Shown: positions 14,408-20,742 of the stretch, one piece after another | How the letters are laid out: every line of letters begins with the position of its first letter | Numbering within the stretch: position 1 is the stretch's first letter | Assembly: GCA_036825655.1 (NCBI GenBank) | Contig: DAISXU010000035.1 | Location: 1-20,742 of the forward strand | Length of the DNA stretch: 20,742 nucleotides | Direction of reading: 5' to 3' | From: JALQTD01 sp036825655 | GTDB taxonomy: Bacteria > Bacteroidota > Bacteroidia > Flavobacteriales_D > Sanyastnellaceae | Notes under the pieces: model-generated | What the model saw: only the letters and a program-made list of their open reading frames with translations | What the model was told of the DNA's origin: nothing | The model's database searches: none | Translations under genes and position numbers: made by a program

Positions 14408-17116
14408 ATGCTCCAAAACATCAAAATCTTCGCGCTGTCCATATCCTTGCTCATCACAAGCATGGCCTCCGCTCAATGCGATAACATCGCTACAATTGTT
14501 TTCGCTACAGACATTTGGGGCCAAGAGGTGTCCTGGACACTCGTCGACGAGTTAGGGGATGTAATTGCTTCCGGAGATGGATACAACAGCAGCGATGCTC
14601 AAACGCTCGATGTTTGCCTCGGAACAGGTTGCCACACGCTGCACATGATCGATAGTTTTGGTGACGGTTGGAATGGCGCTGTTTGGTCAATGATCATTGA
14701 TGACGCCACGGTCATCGGGCCTTTCACATTGGTGGCAGGAACACTCGGAATTGTGGATGTCCCGGTTGGTGAAAATTGCGAAGTGCTTGATTTTGGGTGC
14801 ACGGATTCGGAAGCCTTGAATTACCAGCCTGAAGCTACAGAAGACGATGGTTCTTGCGTCTATGCAAGCGATTGTGATGGATGCGATGAATCGGTAGTCG
14901 ACCCCGTTTGTGCTTTAAACATCAATTCGGGTGAAATCCTCACTTATGCCTCAGCCTGTTTGGCCCTTTGTGAAGGAGCGATTCTATTGGAAGACTGGGA
15001 TTGTGGAACTGCCACAGGGGGGTGCACAGACCCCGAAGCATCCAACTACAATGGTTGGGCGGCGTACGACGATGGAAGCTGCGTTTATCCCTGTGGTGAG
15101 GATTTCAACCCGGCGACGTTTTACCTCTGCACATTTAGCAATGGTGAAGAGGTCGGTTTGGACATTGTTCACGAATCAGGGGACACCTTGTACAGCCAGG
15201 CTGGATTCAACAATGTAGCTATCGTGTATGAAGACTTCTGCTTGGAAAGCGGCTGCTACACAGCCACGTTATCCAATGTTGCCGGCAACACGGGGTGGTA
15301 TGGAGGATATTTTTCCATCAACGGAGGAGGAATCTATGCATCCAACATCACCCTTTCGAGTGACAACACCTCGGCGACCTATGTGTTCTCCACCGACGGT
15401 TCATGTGAGAGCATTTCGGGGTGTACGAATGTTGAATCGCCTAACTTCAACCCAGAAGCTACTTATGATGACGGGAGCTGTTTGCCATCTTGCAACTGCG
15501 ATGACGCGGCTTATGAACCTGTATGTGTTTGGGATTGGAATGGCACCTACATCACCCTAAACAACGCCTGTGAGGCTGCCTGCTTGGGGTACTCCATCTC
15601 TTACTTTGACGACTGCGTCAATGCCCCTGTCTACGGATGCACCGACGAAACCGCTCTGAACTACAACCCAGAAGCCAATGTGGATCAAAATTGCCTGTAT
15701 GCCCCCGTTTGCGGAGCCGATGAAATCGCGATTAACATTGAGTTGATTTCGTCAACAGAATCCCTTGACTTCGTTTCGGCATACTTCAGCTTGTACAACA
15801 CGACTGATCCTTATCCATTCGTCATTCAGTACGACCTCGATGGTGCCATGTACGGTGTTGGTTGTGCGCAGCCTGGCTGTTACAATTTCATCGTGTATGA
15901 AACGTGGTCAGGATCAGAAGTGACTGCTTTAGCCACCGCCGACGGAATCACCACTACGTTCGTTTTGGAAGAAGACCAGTTCAGCGCTTCCTTCGGATGG
16001 GGCATTGGCATTGATGTTCCTTGTGAGTTCACATTGCCCGGTTGCACGGACCCTGAGGCGGAAAACTACAACCCGTCTGCCACGGAAGACGATGGTTCTT
16101 GTACGTATCCTTTGACGTGCGATGACGGACTTTTCGGAACGCTTTACGTTTGCACATTTAGCAACGGGGACGCTGTAGCACTCACCATTGAAACCTCCGA
16201 AGGCACGACCGTGTATGACCAGCAAGGTTATTCGAACATGGCCATCATGTACACTGAATTGTGCATCGACCCCGAGGAATGTTACACCGTGACCATGTCG
16301 AACATCTCCGGGGGGGTAGGTTGGTATGGTGGATACTATTGGTTGGATGTTGAAGGCATTCAAATTGCCGGTGGATCTTTAAGTGATTTCTCAACCGAAG
16401 AGACCTCCAATTTCGGTTGGTTTGGTGCTTGCGAAGAAACAGAGGAGGTCTTGGGATGCACAGACCCGGCAGCCAACAACTTCGACGAGCTCGCCACTGT
16501 GGATGATGGATCGTGCGTATACCCAAGCGCATGCCCGCTTGGACAGGAAATCGACATCACCGTTTTCGCTCCAATTGACGCGTGGGTGGAATTGACCGAT
16601 GCTGCTGGAAACGTCATCGTAGATGAAGCAATCCAGAGTGGATGGTATGCCAATGTTTGCCTGGAAGACGGATGCTACAATTTCCGACTTGAATCCGTAG
16701 ATGGCTCCTCCCTCTTGGGTGCTTTTGCGAGCATGTTCATGGAAGACGGATCGGGTGTATTCATGGATGTGGACGATACCCCAATCATGGAGGAAGCATT
16801 TGGCCTCGGGACGGATTGCGGAACCGACTTTGATGGCTTTGGTGGTTCACCATGGGAATTCGACGAAACCATCGCCTTCACTCCTTATCCAAATCCCACT
16901 GAAAACGTGATCAACGTTGCAGGAGGAGGATGGGACCATAACTTCCCGATTGATGTAACGGTTCGAGATTTGACCGGCAAGGTGGTTTACCTCAAGCAAA
17001 TCCCAGCTGGTGGAATGCCTCGCATTCTGGTGGAAGGCTGGCCCGCTGGCATGTACCTCATGGACATCCAACAGGGATATGAAACAGGCCGAGCGACCTT
17101 CATGAAACTCAATTGA
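14408..17116 (+). CDS. Secreted GCTD-repeat protein with Kazal-like modules and type A T9SS sorting domain
   Basis: 902 aa. Residues 1-23 are a Sec signal peptide ending MASAQ. An opening module contains the IDSFGDGWNG motif. Six repeats of the form GCTDxEAxNYNPxATxDDGSCxY start at residues 130, 205, 338, 410, 545 and 683. Two six-cysteine modules resemble Kazal-type protease inhibitors: Cys156/159/168/184/188/199 and Cys362/364/373/388/392/403, each with a PVC motif. Two modules containing YLCTFSNG or YVCTFSNG and GWYGGY (about residues 230-330 and 575-675) are clear internal duplicates, still alike at DNA level (TGCACATTTAGCAA at both). The last ~80 residues are a type A T9SS sorting domain (YPNPTENVINV, DLTGKVVY, GMYLMDIQQG). 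It should be secreted or placed on the surface. Function is unknown; protease inhibition is only a hypothesis. Confidence 0.9.
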   Translation: MLQNIKIFALSISLLITSMASAQCDNIATIVFATDIWGQEVSWTLVDELGDVIASGDGYNSSDAQTLDVCLGTGCHTLHMIDSFGDGWNGAVWSMIIDDATVIGPFTLVAGTLGIVDVPVGENCEVLDFGCTDSEALNYQPEATEDDGSCVYASDCDGCDESVVDPVCALNINSGEILTYASACLALCEGAILLEDWDCGTATGGCTDPEASNYNGWAAYDDGSCVYPCGEDFNPATFYLCTFSNGEEVGLDIVHESGDTLYSQAGFNNVAIVYEDFCLESGCYTATLSNVAGNTGWYGGYFSINGGGIYASNITLSSDNTSATYVFSTDGSCESISGCTNVESPNFNPEATYDDGSCLPSCNCDDAAYEPVCVWDWNGTYITLNNACEAACLGYSISYFDDCVNAPVYGCTDETALNYNPEANVDQNCLYAPVCGADEIAINIELISSTESLDFVSAYFSLYNTTDPYPFVIQYDLDGAMYGVGCAQPGCYNFIVYETWSGSEVTALATADGITTTFVLEEDQFSASFGWGIGIDVPCEFTLPGCTDPEAENYNPSATEDDGSCTYPLTCDDGLFGTLYVCTFSNGDAVALTIETSEGTTVYDQQGYSNMAIMYTELCIDPEECYTVTMSNISGGVGWYGGYYWLDVEGIQIAGGSLSDFSTEETSNFGWFGACEETEEVLGCTDPAANNFDELATVDDGSCVYPSACPLGQEIDITVFAPIDAWVELTDAAGNVIVDEAIQSGWYANVCLEDGCYNFRLESVDGSSLLGAFASMFMEDGSGVFMDVDDTPIMEEAFGLGTDCGTDFDGFGGSPWEFDETIAFTPYPNPTENVINVAGGGWDHNFPIDVTVRDLTGKVVYLKQIPAGGMPRILVEGWPAGMYLMDIQQGYETGRATFMKLN

Positions 17117-17136
17117 GATTCAACCCTTCGATTTTG

Positions 17137-17168
17137 AAAAAGCCCGGCTTAATTGGTCGGGCTTTTTT
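17137..17168. terminator. Bidirectional rho-independent terminator
   Basis: AAAAAGCCCG (17137-17146) pairs with CGGGCTTTTT (17158-17167), extended inward by G-U and C-G pairs around a short loop, with T-rich ends on both strands. It serves the GCTD-repeat gene ending at 17116 and the convergent glycosyltransferase gene ending at 17179. Confidence 0.9.
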
Positions 17169-17178
17169 CATTGATGCT

Positions 17179-18171
17179 TTAGAGGGTTTCAGCGATCAAA
17201 TAATTGGACCGATTCGAATCAGTCCTAGCAATCATCTCAGCGAGGAAACCCGTGAGAAAGAACTGAGCACCGAGGATCATGCCTGCCAGTGAGATGTAGA
17301 ATGCCGAAATCTCTGTAATGTTGCGCGCCTCAAGTTGCACTCCCAAAACAGAAACCTCATACAAGTGATACAACTTTGTTCCTCCAATGACCAGCAAGGC
17401 CAAGGCGCTTAGTACGAACATCATGGAACCTAAGGCGCCAAACAAGTGCATGGGCTTCCTCGCAAACCTCGACATGAAGCCGATGGTCATCAGGTCCAAA
17501 AAGCCATTCACAAACCGCTCAATCCCAAATTTTGAGACCCCATATTTCCTGGCCTGGTGCTGAACAACGCGCTCCCCTATCCTATTAAACCCAGCGTTCT
17601 TCGCCAAAATAGGAATGTAGCGGTGCATTTCTCCTTGCACCTCAATGGCCTTCACCACTTCCAATCGGTAGGCTTTTAATCCGCAGTTGAAATCATTCAA
17701 CTCAATGCCGCTTACTTTCCTCGTGGCCCAGTTGTAGAGTTTGGTTGGAATGGTCTTACTCAGCGGATCGTGGCGTTTCTTCTTCCATCCACTAACCAAA
17801 TCGAAACCGCCCTCCAGAATTTGCTTTTCCAGGGGTATGATCTCATCCGGACTGTCCTGTAAATCAGCATCCATGGTGATGACAACCCGACCCGAACAAA
17901 CTTCAAATCCCTTGTGCAATCCTGCACTTTTTCCATAATTCCGCGAAAACCGCAATGCGACGACCCGATCTGGATCCGCTTGGTGAAGCGATTGAATGAC
18001 ACTCCAAGATGCATCCCTGCTCCCGTCGTCAACGAAGACTACCTCGTAATCTCTACCTACGAGCACCCGGTCTATCCAGTTCTTCAGCTCAGGGAGGCTC
18101 TCCTCCTCATTGAACAACGGAATGACTATGCTCAACTCCTTGGTCGTTTTGTTGGTTGTAGACATGGTCAT
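17179..18171 (-). CDS. Family 2 glycosyltransferase, polyprenyl/dolichyl-phosphate sugar synthase type
   Basis: 330 aa from ATG 18171; ATG 18165 and GTG 18192 are also possible, and the enzyme fold begins with LSIVIPLFNEEE either way. GT-A signatures are VFVDDGSRD near residue 46-54, the acidic MDADLQDSPDE near 98-107 that binds metal and sugar nucleotide, and DFNCGLKAYR near 165. Two C-terminal membrane segments (about 237-257 and 285-312) match the GtrB/DPM1-like branch, which moves a sugar from a nucleotide donor to a polyprenyl phosphate on the inner face of the membrane. The lipid-linked sugar would feed envelope glycan or lipid modification. It lies 28 bases downstream of the DUF4199 gene, a pairing I recognise as common in Bacteroidota, and ends at a shared terminator. 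Sugar and acceptor are not predictable. Confidence 0.9.
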   Translation of the reverse strand: MTMSTTNKTTKELSIVIPLFNEEESLPELKNWIDRVLVGRDYEVVFVDDGSRDASWSVIQSLHQADPDRVVALRFSRNYGKSAGLHKGFEVCSGRVVITMDADLQDSPDEIIPLEKQILEGGFDLVSGWKKKRHDPLSKTIPTKLYNWATRKVSGIELNDFNCGLKAYRLEVVKAIEVQGEMHRYIPILAKNAGFNRIGERVVQHQARKYGVSKFGIERFVNGFLDLMTIGFMSRFARKPMHLFGALGSMMFVLSALALLVIGGTKLYHLYEVSVLGVQLEARNITEISAFYISLAGMILGAQFFLTGFLAEMIARTDSNRSNYLIAETL

Positions 18172-18199
18172 TTCGTTTACGAATAAATGCACCCCAAGG

Positions 18200-18730
18200 T
18201 TATGCTTTGAAGAATGTCTCTTTTCGGCGCATGATCGCCGCCATGATCAAGGTTGGCACAATGTAAAACAACAAGCTCCAAAAGCCAGCCGACACCAAAC
18301 CGAGGGGTTTCATGGCTTCCCTCGATGAAGTTTCAATGACACCCTTCATCTCTTCCAAATCCATCCCGTCACCGAACATCAAGGCTACTTCCTCGATTTG
18401 ATTCAAGGTTTGTTTGATCGCTAAATCCACCAAACTCGGATCGATGAAATTGTAAAGCACAACATTGAATAGTGTAACAAGGGCCGTCATGGCGATTACC
18501 ACGATGTATGCATGCCCCCAGGCACGCGTAAACGAGAGCAAACCGCCCTCCTGTTCGCGAACCCCTTTCAACCCCAAGTACATCGCAACAAATGCGAATA
18601 CCCAAGTAGACAGTCCCATCCAAAAGTTGAACAAAAGCGCTGTATCCAAAAGGTACACCAGCAGCATCAGGACGACTTGTACCAATCCAACGACTGCGCC
18701 ATGGCGAATGGCAGTTGCATTAAAATTCAT
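18200..18730 (-). CDS. DUF4199 domain-containing membrane protein
   Basis: 176 aa with four predicted membrane segments, at about residues 10-30, 33-55, 72-95 and 147-166, and a soluble, acidic helical stretch between the last two. The length, the FTRAWGHAYIV segment after the second helix and the final VPTLIMAAIMRRKE match the DUF4199 family, which is widespread in Bacteroidota and has no known function. It is the first gene of a two-gene unit with the GT2 enzyme and may help that membrane enzyme; this is inference from gene order. Its start is divergent from the SRP RNA gene, 45 bases from the RNA 5' end. TAAATTCG on the minus strand at 18742-18735 is a near match to a -7 element. Confidence 0.85.
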   Translation of the reverse strand: MNFNATAIRHGAVVGLVQVVLMLLVYLLDTALLFNFWMGLSTWVFAFVAMYLGLKGVREQEGGLLSFTRAWGHAYIVVIAMTALVTLFNVVLYNFIDPSLVDLAIKQTLNQIEEVALMFGDGMDLEEMKGVIETSSREAMKPLGLVSAGFWSLLFYIVPTLIMAAIMRRKETFFKA

Positions 18731-18764
18731 GCGGCGAATTTAGGGTTTCGCTCGAAGAATGCGA

Positions 18765-18772
18765 TACCTTTG
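18765..18772 (+). promoter_or_regulatory. Bacteroidota -7 promoter element of the SRP RNA gene
   Basis: TACCTTTG is an exact TAnnTTTG match, identical to the element before mnmA, and ends 3 bases before the predicted RNA 5' end. Upstream TTTA (18739-18742) and TTTC (18746-18749) are imperfect candidates for the -33 box. Confidence 0.6.
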
Positions 18773-18775
18773 CAC

Positions 18776-18872
18776 GGGGCAAGTCTCTTACGGCCAGCTC
18801 CCGCTGAATCCCCCAGGTCCGGAAGGAAGCAAGGGCAGGCGGTTGTAGCGGCGCGATAAGAATCGCTTGCCC
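18776..18872 (+). ncRNA. ffs: Signal recognition particle RNA (small bacterial 4.5S type)
   Basis: The hallmark SRP domain IV is present at about 18816-18838: CAGGTCCGGAAGGAAGCA followed by AGGGCAG, the Ffh-binding loop region. The ends pair: GGGCAAG (18777-18783) with CTTGCCC (18866-18872), followed by a run of six Ts (18873-18878). The RNA is about 97 nt, the small form without an Alu domain. With Ffh it carries ribosomes making membrane and exported proteins to FtsY and the Sec machinery. It has its own promoter element and lies between the divergent DUF4199 and biotin carboxylase genes. The 5' end is inferred from the pairing and promoter. Confidence 0.95.
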
Positions 18873-18878
18873 TTTTTT
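18866..18878 (+). terminator. Terminator of the SRP RNA
   Basis: The 3' half of the SRP RNA closing stem (CTTGCCC) leads directly into TTTTTT at 18873-18878, so the end of the RNA itself forms the terminator. Confidence 0.75.
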
Positions 18879-18972
18879 CGTGCCCTGAATTTTCTGGAGG
18901 TCTCGTTGATAATTTGAGGCTCGTTTTGGGCCAATGATGCTCATCTTTGCAGGAATTCAGACCACCAGCACC

Positions 18973-20478
18973 ATGCAAAGCCCCCAACCCATCCGAAAGA
19001 TATTGGTCGCCAACCGTGGCGAAATCGCCCTAAGGGTGATGAGGACAGCGCGTGAAATGGGCATATCCACTGTGGCCGTCTATTCGGATGCCGACGCGCG
19101 GGCACCATTCGCCCGCTTCGCAGATGAAGCCATCCACATCGGTTCAGCCCCTTCTTCTGAAAGCTATTTGGTAACTTCCAAGATCTTGGAAGCTGCTGCT
19201 GCTACTGGAGCAGACGCCATTCATCCTGGATATGGGTTCCTTTCAGAAAATGCAGAGTTTGCGCGTCAGGTAAAAGCTTCTGGCATCCGTTTTATCGGAC
19301 CAGAGCCCGAAGCGATTGAGACCATGGGATCAAAGCTCGCAGCCAAAGAAACTGTCATGCGTTACAATGTGCCGTTGGTTCCAGGAACGGCCCACGCCAT
19401 TACCGATCCAGAGGCGGCAATGAAGGTTGCTGAAGAAATCGGATATCCTCTGTTAATCAAGGCAAGTGCAGGTGGCGGTGGAAAAGGAATGAGGGTGGTT
19501 GAGAAGCCAGAGGATTTGCCCAATCAATTCAAACGGGCTGTTTCAGAAGCGGTGAATTCGTTTGGAGATGGAAGTGTTTTTTTGGAGCGATTCGTCACTT
19601 CTCCACGTCACATTGAAGTGCAAGTTTTGGCCGACCAACACGGGAATGTTGTGCATTTGTTTGAGCGAGAATGCAGCATCCAACGCCGTCACCAAAAAGT
19701 CGTAGAAGAAGCACCATCAGCAGTCTTGACGGAATCACTGAGGACCGAAATGGGCGCCTGCGCCGTTCAAGTCGCCAAAAGTTGCGGCTACGTCGGAGCG
19801 GGCACCGTGGAGTTTCTTCTGGATGACCAAATGCGCTTCTACTTCCTGGAAATGAACACCCGACTGCAAGTGGAACATCCCGTCACGGAGTGCATCACTG
19901 GAGTGGATTTGGTGCGCGAGCAGATCCGGATTGCTGAGGGCCACCCCATTTCCTTCAAGCAGGAAGATCTGCGGATCACTGGTCATGCGCTAGAGGTAAG
20001 GGTTTATGCAGAAAATACAGCAGAAGGTTTCTTGCCAGCCACAGGCACACTCACGCGCTATCGCCCCCCCGTCGGACCAGGCATTCGAGTAGATGACGGC
20101 ATTGAAGAAGGCGATGAAGTCCCAATCCACTATGACCCCATGTTGGCCAAACTGGTGGTTCATGGTCAAACGCGCGAAGCGGCCATAGACCGTATGATTC
20201 GAGCCATTGATTCCTACGAAGTGGTCGGCGTGGAGACCACCCTCGATTTTGGCCGGTTTGCGGTGAATCACGAGGCCTTCCGTTCCGGAAAATTCGACAC
20301 CCATTTCGTGGGGTTGTATCACCATTCAGAAGCAGAGAACAGGCCGCTTCACCTTTCCATCGAACATGCGGCGCCATTTGCCGCCGGTGCAGTGGAGCAA
20401 GGTCGATTCAAGTCAGGCACCAAGCCCAATGCGCCCGCCGGTGATGCCATTTCCGCATGGCGAGCGGCTAGGACTTGA
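18973..20478 (+). CDS. accC: Biotin carboxylase subunit of an acyl-CoA carboxylase
   Basis: 501 aa from ATG 18973, which precedes the standard IRKILVANRGEIALRVMRTA start; an in-frame ATG at 18934 adds 13 unlikely residues. The enzyme uses ATP and bicarbonate to carboxylate biotin held on a carrier protein. Seen in order: the N-terminal domain with HPGYGFLSENAEFA near residue 75, the ATP-grasp glycine-rich loop KASAGGGGKGMRVV near 165, HIEVQVL, ERECSIQRRHQKVVEEAPS, the metal- and base-binding FLEMNTRLQVEHPVTE near 292-307, and the C-terminal domain with YDPMLAKLVV. About 35-40 residues beyond the usual end (Pro/Ala-rich, AGDAISAWRAART) are extra. No carrier or carboxyltransferase gene is in the window, so acetyl-CoA or propionyl-CoA specificity is open. 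CATCTTTG at 18942-18949 may be a -7 element. Confidence 0.95.
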   Translation: MQSPQPIRKILVANRGEIALRVMRTAREMGISTVAVYSDADARAPFARFADEAIHIGSAPSSESYLVTSKILEAAAATGADAIHPGYGFLSENAEFARQVKASGIRFIGPEPEAIETMGSKLAAKETVMRYNVPLVPGTAHAITDPEAAMKVAEEIGYPLLIKASAGGGGKGMRVVEKPEDLPNQFKRAVSEAVNSFGDGSVFLERFVTSPRHIEVQVLADQHGNVVHLFERECSIQRRHQKVVEEAPSAVLTESLRTEMGACAVQVAKSCGYVGAGTVEFLLDDQMRFYFLEMNTRLQVEHPVTECITGVDLVREQIRIAEGHPISFKQEDLRITGHALEVRVYAENTAEGFLPATGTLTRYRPPVGPGIRVDDGIEEGDEVPIHYDPMLAKLVVHGQTREAAIDRMIRAIDSYEVVGVETTLDFGRFAVNHEAFRSGKFDTHFVGLYHHSEAENRPLHLSIEHAAPFAAGAVEQGRFKSGTKPNAPAGDAISAWRAART

Positions 20479-20479
20479 G

Positions 20480-20742
20480 TTACGGAAGCGGTTGGTGAGG
20501 CAACCACGTCTTCCAAAGTTGCTTCAACCCTTCGGATGCAGGAAGCTGGAGGACCCGTGTGCCAAAGAAATTCTCTGGCTGTTCCGGGTCCACAACGAGC
20601 AAGGAACAATCCTCCGGAACGACTTGGACAATGCTCGCGGCAGGGTAAACGCGGAGGGATGTCCCGATGACCAATAAGGCCTGTGCATCTTGTGCTTTGC
20701 GTTCAGCGATTTCCCAATTTGGCACAGGTTCCCCGAACCAAA
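20480..20742 (-). CDS. SIR2 family NAD-dependent protein deacylase, C-terminal part (5' end outside the window)
   Basis: The frame is open to the window edge and reads, from 20740, Trp-Phe-Gly-Glu-Pro-Val-Pro-Asn-Trp. This matches the sirtuin WFGE(x)P segment that follows the zinc-finger or small domain. LLVIGTSLRVYPAAS is the conserved GTSL motif that binds the ribose of NAD, and LLVVDPEQPE fits the next Rossmann strand. Bacterial sirtuins of this kind (CobB-like) remove acetyl or longer acyl groups from lysines using NAD. The catalytic His and the NAD-binding GAGxS motif are upstream of the window. The stop codon is separated by a single base from the stop of the convergent biotin carboxylase gene. 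Confidence 0.88.
   Translation of the reverse strand, partial: WFGEPVPNWEIAERKAQDAQALLVIGTSLRVYPAASIVQVVPEDCSLLVVDPEQPENFFGTRVLQLPASEGLKQLWKTWLPHQPLP

Noticed and set aside
14795..16530. Regularly repeated GCTD...DDGSC coding units as a possible DNA repeat array
   Set aside because: The spacing is irregular and the DNA varies between units. The repetition is at protein level inside one ORF, not a CRISPR or satellite array.

Overview
The window looks like chromosomal DNA of a Bacteroidota bacterium, probably of the Flavobacteriales type. The evidence is: two proteins with the gliding-motility-associated (type B) sorting domain and one with a type A sorting domain of the type IX secretion system (T9SS), a DUF4199 protein beside a GT2 glycosyltransferase, and TAnnTTTG-type promoter elements in front of mnmA and the SRP RNA. 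Base composition is near 50% GC by eye. No phage, plasmid, IS element, tRNA or CRISPR array was seen. One 10-N assembly gap lies at 7039-7048.

Region 1 (1-3326, + strand): the 3' part of an M1 metallopeptidase overlaps a BioY biotin transporter. A second, full-length M1 peptidase follows; it is a lipoprotein that closely resembles leukotriene A4 hydrolase. A strong bidirectional hairpin terminator closes the region.

Region 2 (3339-13154, - strand), the most interesting part: read in the direction of transcription, it holds an ECF sigma factor, a single-pass anti-sigma-like protein whose outer part carries PKD-like domains and ends in a degenerate type B T9SS sorting-domain-like module, and then two giant (about 1250-1280 aa) tandem paralogues. 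The paralogues share a CUB / PKD / proprotein-convertase P-domain / second CUB layout and both end in genuine type B sorting domains. They overlap by ATGA. A bipartite motif with identical internal spacing occurs upstream of the sigma gene and of the first giant gene. My inference is a self-contained regulon: a sigma / anti-sigma pair whose sensor resembles the cargo sorting signal controls two surface or secreted adhesin-like proteins.

Region 3 (13185-17168, + strand): mnmA (tRNA 2-thiouridylase), with a promoter element so close to its start that the mRNA may be leaderless, then a 902-aa secreted protein with six GCTD...DDGSC repeats, two Kazal-like cysteine modules and a type A T9SS tail.

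Region 4 (17179-20742): a minus-strand pair (DUF4199 membrane protein, then a polyprenyl-phosphate-type GT2), a divergent small SRP RNA with its own promoter and terminator, a biotin carboxylase (+), and the 3' end of a SIR2 deacylase (-) that converges on it with one base between the stop codons. The BioY transporter and the biotin carboxylase are functionally related through biotin but are not adjacent.
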